Assembly: GCA_016702415.1 (NCBI GenBank)
Contig: JADJEA010000023.1
Span: 248,001 to 312,000 of the forward strand
From: Nostocoides sp.
GTDB lineage: Bacteria > Actinomycetota > Actinomycetes > Actinomycetales > Dermatophilaceae
DNA: 64,000 nt
Direction: 5' to 3'
Part shown: in pieces, positions 1-11,200 of the stretch
Layout of the letters: the number at the start of each line of letters is the position of its first letter
Position numbering within the stretch: position 1 is the first letter of the stretch
Translations under genes and position numbers: made by a program
The notes under the pieces: model-generated
Told to the model about the DNA's origin: nothing
The model's database searches: none
What the model saw: the letters and a program-made list of their open reading frames with translations, nothing else

Positions 1-356
1 TGCAGTGCTTCTCGCTGATCCCCGGCGTCTCCCGCTCCGGCGCCACCATCTCCGCCGGCCTGCTGCGCGGCATCGATCGGGTCACCGCCACCGAGCTGAG
101 CTTTTTCATGGCGATCCCGGCGCTGACCGCGGCCGGCCTCTTCTCCGCGCTCCAGGAGAAGGACAATCTCGGATCGCTCGGCGCCGGTCAGATGATCCTC
201 GGGATCGTCGTCGCGTTTGTCGTCGCCTATGCCTCGATCGCGTGGCTGTTGCGTTTTGTCGCCACCAACTCCCTCAAGGCATTCGTCGGCTACCGAGTCC
301 TGGCCGGGCTCGCGCTCGCGGCCGCGCTGGGCCTGGGGTGGATTGCCTCGACCTGA
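1..356 (+). CDS. uppP: Undecaprenyl-diphosphatase, C-terminal part
   Basis: This is the 3' part of a gene that begins before the window, read in the frame of base 3. It encodes the last ~117 residues of a BacA/UppP-type undecaprenyl pyrophosphate phosphatase, a membrane enzyme that recycles the lipid carrier for peptidoglycan synthesis. The signature PGVSRSGATIS is visible at bases 27-59. It is followed by hydrophobic segments (IPALTAAGLF, IVVAFVVAYASIAWLLRFV, LAGLALAAALGLGWIA) typical of the last transmembrane helices. The stop is at 354-356. The gene converges with corA on the other strand. Confidence 0.9.
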   Translation, partial: QCFSLIPGVSRSGATISAGLLRGIDRVTATELSFFMAIPALTAAGLFSALQEKDNLGSLGAGQMILGIVVAFVVAYASIAWLLRFVATNSLKAFVGYRVLAGLALAAALGLGWIAST

Positions 357-389
357 CCAGGGCGGACGGGAGTCCCGGCGGGGCGGCTG

Positions 390-1376
390 TCAGAGCCAGC
401 CCGACCGCCGGAAGGCCCGATAGAGCAGCCCACACACGAGGGCCATAACGGCCAGCACCAGCTCGTAGCCGAAGCGCCACCGCAACTCCGGCATGTGATC
501 GAAGTTCATTCCGTAGATCCCCGCGATCATCGTCGGCATCGCCGCAATGGCCACCCAGGCCGAGATCTTGCGCATGTCCTCGTTCTGGCGGACCCCGACG
601 TGGGCGAGATGGGCGTGAAGGACGTCGGTGAGCAGGCGCTCATACGACTCGATGTGGTCGATGACCCGGGAGAGGTGGTCGGTCACATCGCGCATGAGCA
701 ACCGCGCCTCGGTGTCGCCAAAGGGTGAACTCGACGCGGTCAGCGTCGCCAGCGGCCGCTGCAGCGGGACCGCCGCCCGTTTGAACTCGAGCACCTCGCG
801 CTTGAGGAGATAGATCCGCTCGGAATTGATGTCGTTGTCGGCGGCGAACACGCCGGCCTCGATCGCCTCCAGGTCGGCCTGGAGTTCCGCGTCGATCTTG
901 ACGTAGTTGTCGACGACGGAGTCGAGGACGGCGTGGAAGGCCGCAAAGGAGCCGAGGCGGAGGATCTCGGGCTGCCCCTCCAGGCGCTGACGGACGCCGC
1001 TGAGTGGGTTGAGTTCGCCGCGGCGCATCGTCACCAGGAAGCGGTCGCCGACGAACATCATCAGCTCCCCGGTCTCGATGTCGGAGGTCGCGTCGACATA
1101 GCGCAGCGTCTTCAGGACGACGAACAGACTCCCCTCATATCTCTCGATCTTGGCCCGCTGGTTGCCATTGCGGACGTCCTCGACCGCGAGCGGGTGGAGG
1201 TCGAGTTCGTCGACAACGAGGTCGAACTCCGGGTCGGCCGTGTCCTTCAGGCCGATCCAGAGGAAGGAGTGGCCGTTCGGGGTCTCGCGGAGCGCGGCGA
1301 GTTCATCGCTGAGGTCGCCGCACGCCTGCCGGACGCCGTCCACGTACTTCGCCTGGTCCACGATCACGGGGGACAT
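390..1376 (-). CDS. corA: CorA-type magnesium/cobalt transporter
   Basis: A 328-residue CorA family channel for Mg2+ (and Co2+) in the cytoplasmic membrane. The long acidic N-terminal domain is followed by two C-terminal membrane segments. The hallmark GMNF motif (IYGMNFDHMPEL) lies at about residue 290, between them. I chose the ATG at 1376 (MSPVIVDQ) because the longer reading frame upstream is a proline/arginine-rich non-coding translation. No strong Shine-Dalgarno sequence is visible. The gene is convergent with uppP and divergent from the phosphatase gene at 1538. Confidence 0.9.
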   Translation of the reverse strand: MSPVIVDQAKYVDGVRQACGDLSDELAALRETPNGHSFLWIGLKDTADPEFDLVVDELDLHPLAVEDVRNGNQRAKIERYEGSLFVVLKTLRYVDATSDIETGELMMFVGDRFLVTMRRGELNPLSGVRQRLEGQPEILRLGSFAAFHAVLDSVVDNYVKIDAELQADLEAIEAGVFAADNDINSERIYLLKREVLEFKRAAVPLQRPLATLTASSSPFGDTEARLLMRDVTDHLSRVIDHIESYERLLTDVLHAHLAHVGVRQNEDMRKISAWVAIAAMPTMIAGIYGMNFDHMPELRWRFGYELVLAVMALVCGLLYRAFRRSGWL

Positions 1377-1537
1377 TGAGCCACACCGCGGTGAGCAGCG
1401 GAAGTTGGTGACCGGAATCGAGGGGGAAGGGCCCTGGGGGTGGCGCGGTCGGGTGGCACGGTCGGGTGGCGGGTATGGGCGGGGGGTCGGGCCGCGGTGA
1501 CGTCCCGGAGGGGGAGCGGTCGGCATACGCTGAGGCG

Positions 1538-2293
1538 GTGCCGACCCTCCTGCTGATCCGTCACGGACGGACCACCGCCAACGCCTCGGGCGTGCTGGCC
1601 GGCTGGACCGAGGGCGTGGGCCTGGACGAGCGCGGGGTCGAGCAGGCGACGACGCTCGCCGAGCGGCTCGCCGCCCTTCCGGTATGCCGCGTGGCCGCCT
1701 CCCCCCTCCAGCGCACCCTCGAGACCGCTCACCCGATCGCCCGGGCCCACCGCCTGCCCGTGGAGCCGGTGGATGACCTGGGGGAGTGCCGGTACGGGGC
1801 CTGGACCGGCCGGAAGCTCGCCGAGTTGGCCAAGGAGGAGTTGTGGCAGACGGTGCAGCGCGCGCCGTCGGCGGCGGTCTTCCCCAGCAGTCCCGACTTC
1901 GCGCACGAGGGCCTGGCCGAGACGTCGGCGCGGGCGGTCGCCGCCGTGCGGGGGATCGACGCGCAGGTGCGGGCGGCGCACGGGCCGTCGGCGATCTGGA
2001 TTGCGGTCAGCCATGGCGACGTCATCAAGGCGATCCTCGCCGATGCCTTGGGCCTGCACCTCGACCAGTTCCAGCGCCTCCACGTCGACCCCGCGTCGGT
2101 GAGCATCATCCGCTACACCTCCGGTCGGCCGCTGGTCCTGGGCGTCAATGGACCGGGCACCGGGCTGGACGGCCTGGCTCAGCCGGCCGACGTCCCCCCG
2201 TCCGAACCCGCACCGACCCAACCCGACACCCCGGGTGCCGACGACGACGGGATCGTCGGCGGTGGGGCTGGCGCGACGGCTGTGCGCCATTAG
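1538..2293 (+). CDS. Histidine phosphatase family protein (MSMEG_4193-like)
   Basis: A 251-residue member of the phosphoglycerate mutase-like histidine phosphatase superfamily. The catalytic RHG motif is at residues 8-10 (LLIRHGR). The second conserved histidine is in AVSHGDVIK near residue 170, and the acidic loop is GECRYGAWTGR. I chose the GTG at 1538 because it places RHG at the usual distance from the N terminus. The C-terminal ~40 residues (PADVPPSEPAPTQP...) are a low-complexity proline/acidic tail outside the domain. Substrate is unknown; related actinobacterial proteins are annotated only as phosphoglycerate mutases. Confidence 0.8.
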   Translation: MPTLLLIRHGRTTANASGVLAGWTEGVGLDERGVEQATTLAERLAALPVCRVAASPLQRTLETAHPIARAHRLPVEPVDDLGECRYGAWTGRKLAELAKEELWQTVQRAPSAAVFPSSPDFAHEGLAETSARAVAAVRGIDAQVRAAHGPSAIWIAVSHGDVIKAILADALGLHLDQFQRLHVDPASVSIIRYTSGRPLVLGVNGPGTGLDGLAQPADVPPSEPAPTQPDTPGADDDGIVGGGAGATAVRH

Positions 2294-2344
2294 GGTGGGG
2301 GGACACACTTGGCTTGAGGCCCCACACGCGCAAAGGAGAGGCTC

Positions 2345-2734
2345 GTGACCGAGTTCGACTACCCAGATGACCTGCGCTACACCCCCGAGCACGAGTGGGT
2401 GCGGGCCGGGGACGGCGAGTCCGTGCGGGTGGGCATCACGGCATACGCCCAGGACGCTCTCGGTGACGTCGTCTTCGTCTCCCTCCCCGCGGTGGGCGAC
2501 CGGGTCGCCGCCGGGGATGCCTGCGGGGAGATCGAGTCGACGAAGTCGGTCAGCGACCTCTACTGCCCACTCAGCGGCGAGGTGACCGCGGTGAATGCCG
2601 CATTGGACGCCGCACCGGAGCTGATCAACTCCGATCCGTATGCCGAGGGCTGGTGTTTCGAACTCACCGTCGACAACCCCGCTGACCTCGAATCCCTGAT
2701 GGACGCCTCCGCTTATCGGGAGCACGTCGGCTAG
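2345..2734 (+). CDS. gcvH: Glycine cleavage system H protein
   Basis: A 129-residue lipoyl carrier protein of the glycine cleavage system that shuttles the aminomethyl group from GcvP. The lipoylation site is Lys67 in IESTKSVSD. The N terminus (YTPEHEWVR) and the C-terminal GWCFEL region are typical. The GTG start at 2345 is preceded by a good ribosome binding site (AAAGGAGAG, ~2331-2339). It opens the conserved actinobacterial block gcvH-garA-merR-DUF151-merR-gcvP. No gcvT or gcvL is present in the window. Confidence 0.95.
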   Translation: MTEFDYPDDLRYTPEHEWVRAGDGESVRVGITAYAQDALGDVVFVSLPAVGDRVAAGDACGEIESTKSVSDLYCPLSGEVTAVNAALDAAPELINSDPYAEGWCFELTVDNPADLESLMDASAYREHVG

Positions 2735-2785
2735 CTTGTCCAATCAAGCCGCGTCCCAGTTCGGCGCGGACGGCAGGAGGTGACC

Positions 2786-3244
2786 ATGAGCGAGCACGAG
2801 TACGACTCCGCGGGCGGGCAGCCTGGGTACCGGCACGACCCGGCGACGCAGCGCATCACGCCCACCGGTGGCGAACCCGCTGAGCTGGTCGACTACGACA
2901 TCGGGCTCAGCCGCGAGGACGTCGGGCTCATCGAGGCGCTTCGGCCCGGGACAGCGCTGTTGATCGTCCACCGGGGCGCCAACACCGGTGCCCGCTTCCT
3001 GCTCGACAACGCGGTGGTGAGTGCGGGCCGGGGCCCCGAGAGCGACATCTTCCTCGACGACGTCACCGTCTCGCGCAAGCACGCGGTCTTTGCGCGTGAA
3101 GGGGATCAGTTCAGCGTCCGGGATGTCGGCTCCCTCAATGGCACCTATGTCAACCGCGAGCGCATCGACGCGATCATGCTCGCCAACCGCGACGAGGTCC
3201 AGATCGGCAAGTTCCGTTTGGTCTTCCACCAGGCGAAGGGCTGA
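2786..3244 (+). CDS. garA: FHA-domain protein, GarA/OdhI-like
   Basis: A 152-residue protein with a C-terminal forkhead-associated domain. Key FHA residues are present: GRGPESDIFLDD, SRKHA and GSLNGTYVN. GarA/OdhI proteins bind phosphothreonine and switch off 2-oxoglutarate dehydrogenase and related glutamate-metabolism enzymes. The ATG at 2786 is chosen because an AGGAGG lies 5 bases upstream; the GTG at 2780 is the alternative. The N-terminal region lacks a recognisable ETTSVF phosphorylation motif, which M. tuberculosis GarA uses to respond to PknB/PknG. Identity rests on the domain and on Rv1826-Rv1832-type gene order. Confidence 0.85.
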   Translation: MSEHEYDSAGGQPGYRHDPATQRITPTGGEPAELVDYDIGLSREDVGLIEALRPGTALLIVHRGANTGARFLLDNAVVSAGRGPESDIFLDDVTVSRKHAVFAREGDQFSVRDVGSLNGTYVNRERIDAIMLANRDEVQIGKFRLVFHQAKG

Positions 3245-3255
3245 CCGGCTTCATC

Positions 3256-3949
3256 GTGCCCACCACACGTTCCCAGACCCTCGGCATCGGTGCCGTCCTG
3301 ACCCGCGCTGCAGGGTGACTTCCCCGACGTCACGTTGTCGAAGATCCGCTTCCTTGAGGCCGAGGGGCTCGTCACGCCCGAGCGCACGGGATCGGGCTAT
3401 CGTCGGTTCCGCCCGGCCGATGTGGACCGCCTGCGTTACATCCTCACCGCCCAACGCGATCGCTTCTGGCCCCTGAAGGTGATCCGCGAGGCACTCGACG
3501 CCCTCGACCGCGGCCTCCCGGTCCCCGAGGAGCCCGGCGGACCCGGCCGGCCCCACGTCCCCGCCGCGAGCGGCGACCCCGACATCCCCTCCGCCGCTGG
3601 GCTGGTGCCCGAGGCCGGCCCCCGGCTGACGGCGACCGAGTTGGCCGAGGCGGCCTCCGCGCCCGCGCAGTTGATCGCCGAACTCACCGACTTCGGGCTG
3701 CTGCGGCCCGACCGCTCGGGCCTGTTCACCGGAGAATCGGCGCGCATCGCCGCCGCAGCGCACCAGCTCGCGGAGTTCGGGATCGAGCCACGGCACCTGC
3801 GTCCCTTCCGCGTGGCCGCCGAACGTGAGGTCGGCCTCGTCGACTATGCCGCGGGATCGGCCGCCCGGCCGGACCCGGCCCAGGTTGCCCGGGCGGCGCT
3901 CGCGCTGCATACGGCATTGGTCAAGGACGAACTGGGCCGGCGGGACTGA
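3256..3949 (+). CDS. ftsR: MerR-family regulator, FtsR/Rv1828-like, frame broken near 3307
   Basis: A MerR-family DNA-binding regulator matching Rv1828/FtsR by content and position. The N terminus is read from GTG 3256 (VPTTRSQTLGIGAVLTR). The rest is read one frame over (LQGDFPDVTLSKIRFLEAEG, then GSGYRRFRPADVDRLRYI). The join needs removal of one base in the CGCGC stretch at 3304-3308; otherwise translation stops at 3316. FtsR homologues carry exactly this sequence continuity, so I read it as a single-base insertion, probably a sequence error. The winged-helix MerR domain spans about residues 10-85. The C-terminal effector region is not recognisable. Confidence 0.8.
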
Positions 3950-3999
3950 CCGACCGTTCGCTCCGGGTCACCGGTCGGCGCCGGGGGTACCGTGGAGGA

Positions 4000-4482
4000 G
4001 TGAAGCCACTGGATGTCCTCGGGGTCCGGGTCGAACTGCCCACCAACCAGCCCATCGTCCTGCTGCGCGAGCGCGACGGATCCCGGCACCTGCCGATCTG
4101 GATCGGGGCCGCCGAAGCCACGGCCATTGCCTATGCCCAACAGGGCGTGACCCCGCCGCGCCCGCTGACCCACGACCTGCTCGTCAACGTCGTCAGCGCG
4201 CTCGGGCACACGATCGAGCGGGTCCGCATCGACCGGCTCGACGGCGGTGTCTTCTATGCCACGCTCGTCCTCAGCGGCGGCGTCGAGATCGACTCGCGCT
4301 CCTCCGACGCCATCGCCCTTGCCATCCGGGTCGGGGCCGAGGTCGTCGCTCCCGAGGCGCTCCTGGAGTCGGCCGGCATCACGATCGCGGAAGAAGCCGA
4401 GGATGAGGTCGAACGCTTCAAGGAGTTCCTCGACCACGTCTCACCCGAGGATTTCGAGCAGCCACCGACGCGGGAAGTCTAA
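4000..4482 (+). CDS. Bifunctional nuclease family protein (DUF151)
   Basis: A 160-residue BFN/DUF151 protein, the Rv1829 equivalent. The conserved core LPIWIGAAEATAIA sits near residue 30. The regions FYATLVL and SRSSDAIALAIR follow at about residues 85-110, and an acidic C-terminal tail closes the protein. Family members have been reported to have DNase/RNase activity, but no catalytic residue can be assigned from the sequence. GTG 4000 is chosen because homologues begin at this leucine/valine-rich strand (LDVLGVRVEL). The GGAGG at 3994-3998 is unusually close to it. The gene lies between two merR genes in the gcv block. Confidence 0.85.
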   Translation: MKPLDVLGVRVELPTNQPIVLLRERDGSRHLPIWIGAAEATAIAYAQQGVTPPRPLTHDLLVNVVSALGHTIERVRIDRLDGGVFYATLVLSGGVEIDSRSSDAIALAIRVGAEVVAPEALLESAGITIAEEAEDEVERFKEFLDHVSPEDFEQPPTREV

Positions 4483-4558
4483 GGGTCAAGTTAACGGTTA
4501 TGTGACGTTTGTGACGAATGTGGCGCGACACGCCGAAAGGGACAGTTGAGCTTGGTCG

Positions 4559-4587
4559 TTGACGCGGCCCCCCTCGCGGCCTACCGT
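4559..4587 (+). promoter_or_regulatory. Possible sigma-70-type promoter upstream of the second merR gene
   Basis: TTGACG (4559-4564) and TACCGT (4582-4587) are separated by 17 bases and lie about 36 bases upstream of the GTG at 4623. The 140-base gap 4483-4622 is the only sizeable intergenic space inside the gcv block and has a lower-GC stretch at its start. The call is from pattern only. Confidence 0.4.
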
Positions 4588-4622
4588 CGGAATCACACAC
4601 CGGTCATTTCCTTGGAGGCATC

Positions 4623-5192
<570 letters not shown>

Positions 5193-5326
5193 CTGCGCCT
5201 GCCTGACGATCGGCCTGCCCGAGCACGACGCGCCGACGTCACCGCACGCCCGTCCACGAGCGACATCGATTCGGCCGCATTGGTAGGTTGACGGGGCTGG
5301 ATCCCAAGCTCGACGAGGAGCCGATC

Positions 5327-8172
5327 GTGACCTTGCCCCTGCCCGACTTCGCCGCCCGGCACATCGGCCCCCGAGAGACCGACCTGACCGAGATGCTGGC
5401 GACGGTCGGCCATCCCACGTTGGACGCGCTCATCGACGCGGCCCTGCCCGCATCCATCCGGGCCGACAGCGCTCTCGAGATCACGCCCGCGGCCTCGGAA
5501 TCGGCGGTGATCGCCGAACTGCGCGGCCTCGCCGGCCGCAACCACGTGGTCACGAGCATGCTCGGCCAGGGCTATTACGGGACCATCACCCCCCGGTCAT
5601 CCAGCGCAATGTCCTGGAGAACCCGGCCTGGTACACCGCCTACACGCCCTACCAGCCGGAGATTTCCCAGGGGAGACTCGAGGCGCTGGTCAACTTCCAG
5701 ACCATGGTCACCGACCTCACGGGCCTCGACATTGCCGGGGCATCCCTCCTCGACGAGGCGACCGCGGCGGCGGAGGCGATGACCCTCATGCACCGTTCGA
5801 CCCGGGCCAAGCCGGAGGCGGTGCTCCTGGTCGACGAGCGGATCTTCCCCCAGACCCTCGCCGTCGTCCAGACGCGGGCGGAGGCGATCGGCATACCCGT
5901 CGTCGTGACGGATCTGACCGAGGTGTCCACGGCCGCGCAGGTGCGCGCCGCGGCGGGGGGTGCCGCCGTCTTCGGGGTGCTGGTTCAATACCCCGACTCC
6001 TGGGGCCGCATCCGCGGGTATGCCGACCTCGTCGCGGCCGCGCACGAGGCCGGGGCCCTCGTCACCGCCGCGTGCGACCTGCTCGCCCTGACGCTCCTCG
6101 AGCCGCCCGGACAGTGGGGGGCCGACATCGCCGTCGGCTCCACCCAGCGGTTCGGGGTGCCGATGATGTTCGGCGGCCCGCATGCGGGCTACCTCAGCGT
6201 CCGCAAGGGGCTCGAACGGACGATGCCGGGGCGCCTGGTCGGGGTGTCGGTCGACTCGGCCGGCCACCCGGCATACCGGCTCGCCCTCCAAACCCGGGAG
6301 CAGCACATCCGGCGTGAGAAGGCGACCTCCAATATCTGCACCGCGCAGGTGCTGCTGGCGGTCATGGCCTCGATGTATGCGGTGTACCACGGCCCGGACG
6401 GCCTGCGCACGATCGCGCGCCGGGTCCACGAGCGGACCGCGCTGCTGGCCGCGGCCCTGACCGGTGGTGGCATCGCGGTCGCCAACAAGGGCGCCTTCTT
6501 CGACACGCTGACCTGCTCCGTGCCCGGGCGCGCGGACGCCATCGTTGCCTCGGCGCTGGCGGCCGGGATCAACCTCGCCCGCGTGGACGCCGACACGGTC
6601 CGCCTCAGCGTCGATGAGACGACGACGGTGGAGACCCTCAGGGCCGTGGGCGACGCCTTCGGCGTGACCGTCGGCGAGGATGCGGCCCCCGGCCTGCCGC
6701 AGGAGCTGTCCCGAACCACGGACTTTCTCACCCATCCGGTCTTCAGCACCCATCACTCCGAGACCGCGATGCTGCGCTACCTGCGCTCCCTCGCCGACAA
6801 GGACTTCGCCCTTGATCGGGGGATGATCCCGCTCGGCTCCTGCACGATGAAGCTCAACGCGACCACGGAAATGGCCGCGGTGACTTGGCCCGAGTTCGCC
6901 GAGATCCATCCGTTCGCCCCAGAGGACCAGAGCGCGGGTTATCGCGCGCTGATCGATCAGCTCGAAGCCTGGCTGTGCACGATCACCGGGTATGACGCGG
7001 TGTCGGTGCAGCCCAACGCCGGCTCGCAGGGCGAGTTGGCGGGGTTGCTGGCGATCCGGGATTTCCACCGCGCCAATGGTCAGGAGCACCGCACGGTGTG
7101 CCTGATCCCGCAAAGCGCCCACGGGACCAATGCCGCCAGCGCGGTGATGGCGGGGATGACGGTCCAGGTCGTCGCGACCGGCCCGGGTGGAGACATCGAC
7201 ATGGCCGATCTCGAGGCCAAGATCGCCACCCACGGCGAGAACCTCGCGGCGATCATGGTCACCTATCCCTCGACCCACGGCGTCTTCGAGGACACCATCG
7301 GCGAGTTGTGCGCCCGCGTCCACGATGCCGGGGGTCAGGTCTATGTCGACGGGGCCAACCTCAACGCGCTCGTCGGGCTCGCTCGGCCGGGGAAGTTCGG
7401 CTCCGACGTCTCCCACCTCAACCTGCACAAGACCTTCTGTATCCCGCACGGCGGCGGCGGCCCGGGCGTCGGCCCGATCGGGGTCCGGGAGCACCTGGCT
7501 CCCTTCCTGCCCCGCAGCGGACAGCCCGGGCGCGAAGGTGCCCCGGTCTCGGCGGCGCCCTATGGTTCCGCGGGCATCCTCGCCATCTCGTGGGCCTATA
7601 TCCGGCTCATGGGCGGCGCCGGCCTGACGCGGGCGACCCAGGTGGCGATCCTCAACGCGAACTATGTGGCCGCCCGCCTCGGTGAGCATTACCCGGTGCT
7701 CTATTCCGGGCAGGGCGGATTGGTCGCCCACGAGTGCATCCTCGACGTCCGGCCGCTGACCAAGGCCAGTGGAGTAACGGTCGACGACATCGCCAAGCGG
7801 CTCATCGATTACGGCTTCCACGCGCCGACGATGTCGTTCCCCGTGGCCGGGACCCTCATGGTCGAGCCGACCGAGAGCGAGGATCGGGTCGAGCTGGACC
7901 GGTTCTGCGACGCCATGATCGCCATCCGGCGCGAAATCCAGGAGGTCATCGACGGCGCTGTCGCCGTCGGCGACAGTGTCCTGAGGCATGCACCGCATAC
8001 GGCCGCGGCGTTGGCGGGAGAGTGGCCGCACCCCTACGACCGGGCCGCGGCCTGCTTCCCTCAGGGGCTCCACGCGACGAAATATTGGCCGCCGGTCGGT
8101 CGCATCGATGGGGCGTATGGCGACCGCCACCTCGTCTGCTCCTGCCCACCACCCGAGGCCTTCGTCCAGTAG
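5327..8172 (+). CDS. gcvP: Glycine dehydrogenase (decarboxylating), P protein; frame broken at 5589-5594
   Basis: A PLP-dependent glycine decarboxylase of the glycine cleavage system, ~949 residues when repaired. Translation from GTG 5327 (after GAGGAG) reads FAARHIGPRE through GQGYYGTITP. It then needs one extra C in the six-C run at 5589-5594 to continue as PVIQRNVLENPAWYTAYTPY, a strongly conserved sequence. From 5704 on the frame is open to the stop. The PLP lysine is in NLHKTFCIPHGGGGPG (Lys codon 7429-7431). The break sits in a homopolymer and the rest is intact, so I treat it as a probable sequence error. Confidence 0.9.
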
Positions 8173-8292
8173 CAGGCCACGACGAGGCTATTGCCCCGAC
8201 AGGTGTGGGTCCTGCGCCGCCGCGGCTGGCGCGTGAAGGCCGCGACATGGGTCACCGTGGGGCGCGCCTCCCAGACGGTTTCGGCTGGCGCG

Positions 8293-11200
8293 TCAGGCGC
8301 TGCGGGTGTCGATTGCCGGGCATTGCCGGACAGTCGACCCTTGCGGTGACTTGACCACCTCCAGACGCGCCGGAATCCGATCGCGCAGGTCGCCGAGATG
8401 GCTGACGACGCCGACCGCCCGGCCACCATCACGCAGAGCGTCCAGGACGCCCATGACCTGCTCCAGGCTCTCCTCGTCCAGGCTGCCGAAGCCCTCGTCG
8501 ACGAAGAGCGTCTGGATCTCCTGACCGCCGCTCGTCTCGCGAATCGCGTCGGCGAGGCCCAGGGCCAACGCGAGCGAGGCCATGAAGGACTCCCCCCCGG
8601 ACAGGGTGGCCGGCGGCCGGGCAACCCCCGTCCAATCGTCGTGGATCACAAGACCGAGCCCACTGCGTGCACCCCGGGCGGCACGCCCGGAGTCGTGTTC
8701 GAGCCGGAAGCGCCCCTGGTCCATCAGGGCGAGCCGCTCGTTGGCCAGGGCCACGACCCGCTCGAGGCGGGCCGCGAGGACGAACGCCGACAGCCGCATC
8801 CGGCGGACATTGTTGGCGCCGCCCCCGCAGACGAGGTCGGCCAGCTCGGCGATCTCGTCCTGCGCGGTGCGCACCTGCTCCAGGGGGCCGGACTGATCCA
8901 CGATCCGGGCGAGGACCGCCGACAATTCCCCGCCCATCCGGGTGATCTCGACCTGGTCCCGGGTCGCCGCCAGGTGAGCGGCGCGGGCCTGGTCGTGTGC
9001 GAGTCGGGCGGCGGCGACATCCCCGGGCTCGGGATCGGCGAGCGCCGCGACGACCTCGGGTTCGGCCAGGGTCGCCCGGGCCACGGCGAGGGTCTCGGCA
9101 TACGTCCGGATGTCGTTCTCCAACCGCGCGCGCTCGGTGGCCGAGAGCAATGCCGACTCCAACTCGGCGCGGTCGGCGAACCCGGACGCGGCCAGCGCGG
9201 CCTCGAACGCCACCCGCGCCCGAGCGGCCTCCCCGGCCGCCGCATCGAGGCGGTCGCGGGCTTCCCGGGCCTGGGCGACCTGACGGGCCAGCGCCGCGAT
9301 GCGACTGATGTCGGTGTCCACCCGTGGCCGCACATCGGCGAGAACGCGGTCGATGCCGTCGGGGGAGAGGGCACCCGGCACTGCGCCCGCGCCGATATCT
9401 GTGCCCACGCCGATCTCCGCCGCAGACCGGTGGGTCGAGAGATCGAGCAACGAGGGAGTGGGCGGGTGGGCGAGGTCGACGGACAGGAGCTCCCAGGCTC
9501 GGCGCAGCTGGATGGCACACCGCTCGGTGAGTTCGCCGGCAAGGGCCGCCTCGGCGGCGATCCGCTCCTTCGAGGCGGCCAGGCCCGCCTGCGCCTCCTC
9601 CTCCAGGGCGACCAAGCGGCATACGACCTCGCCGCGGGTGGCAAGAGCGGTTGCCGCCTCGGCGCTCTCGCGCACGCGCGCGGACGCCTCCACGACGAAC
9701 CGGGCCGCCTCCTCGGCCGTAGTCGCCGCCGTGAGATCGAGGGTGTGGAGGATTCGGGTGCGCTCGGCCTCCACGGAGTCCAGGGTCGCCTCGTGCCGGG
9801 CGATCACCGAGCGGGTCTCGGTGTGCTGCTCGGTGCACCGCTGCACCGCATCGTCGGCGGCAGTGAGCGCGTCGGGGCTCCACGACGCCCGGCGGGTCTG
9901 CGGCGTCGGATGGGTCTGGCTTCCGCACACCGGGCAGGGCTCCCCGTCGCGCAAGTGACCCGAGAGCTCACCCGCGAGATCCGTCAGCCGGGCTTGCTGC
10001 AGGGTCACCAGGGCTTCTCGGGCGCTGAGCCACGCATCCCGGCGGAGTCGCTCCTCCTCTCGTGCGTCGACGAGGGCTCTGCGGGTCGTGGCACCGTCCC
10101 GGAACAGGTCCACGGCGACGAGCAGCTGAGCGTGGCGCCATTCCCGCTCGGGGGCCTGCGCGGCCAGGGCCGTCAAAGCGGCCAGTTCGGTTCGCTCTCG
10201 CGAGAGCGTCATCGCCAGGTCGGTGAGCACGGCCGAGGTGCGGGCCAGCTCGGCGTCGAGGGAATCGCGCCGGTCACGAGTGTGCCGCAGGTCGTCGCGC
10301 GTCGCCTCGACCTCAGCGACCGCGCGCGCCGCATCGGCGAGTCGCTCACCCGCGTCCGCGAGCGCCGTCGCCAGGAGGTCGAGATCGGTCTCGCCCCCCA
10401 GCGCAGCGGCGGAGCGCGCGAACTCGGCCCGCGCCGACGCCTCCCTCGCGGCGGCGGCGGTCAGGGCCCGCAACTCGCCCCCGGCCGCCGCGGCGCGCGC
10501 CGCGGCCGCCAGCCGGGCGCTATCGGCGGCGATCTGCTCGGACCGAGCGGTCAGGTCCGCCATCGACTGGGTGGCCAGCTCACCACGGCGGCGCAGCGCC
10601 GCACTGGCCTCGGCGGCCGATTGGGCCTGACGGGCTGCCCGCTCACGAAGCTCGGCGGTCGCCTCGACTTCCAGCGCGCGCATCGTGGCCGCCTCCGCGG
10701 CGGCGAATACGGCCTTGGCGACGGCCGGCCACCGGCCGACCGGGATCGACGCCGGGTCGTCCCATCCGGCGATCGTGGCAAGGTCGAGCGCCGCCGGTGT
10801 GGCCCCAGCGAGCAGATCCCGGAGTCGCTCGATCTGGGCGTCGAACTGCGCCTGTCGGTGCGCGACCTCGTGGCCCAACCCCCGGCGGCGTTGGGTCAAC
10901 CACTCCTCGACGTCGGTGAACCGGCTGACGTCGAAGAGCCGCTCGAGCAACCGCCGCCGATCCTCCGGCGTCGCCTTGAGGAAGGCGGCGAAATCACCCT
11001 GGGGGAGCAGGGCGACCCGGCGGAACTGGGCCAGCCCCATACCGATCAGGTCATGGACGACCTCGGCGGCCTCGTCGATGCGGGTGCTCACGGTGCCCCA
11101 GGCACCCCCTACGAACTCGTCGAGCCGGACTCGGCTCGGCTGCGTCACGACCCCGCTGCCCCGGCGCTTGGGCCGCTGAAACTCGGCCTGGCGCTCGATC

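Noticed and set aside
1364..2743. 459-residue minus-strand frame across the phosphatase and gcvH
   Set aside because: Antisense shadow; both plus-strand genes have clear active-site motifs.
5575..8130. 851-residue minus-strand reading frame opposite gcvP
   Set aside because: High-GC shadow frame with low-complexity Asp/Gly/Arg composition and no domain; gcvP on the other strand is certain.
8223..8292. 12-bp direct repeat CGGCTGGCGCGT at 8222 and 8282
   Set aside because: Two short GC-rich copies in the gap after gcvP; likely chance at this base composition.
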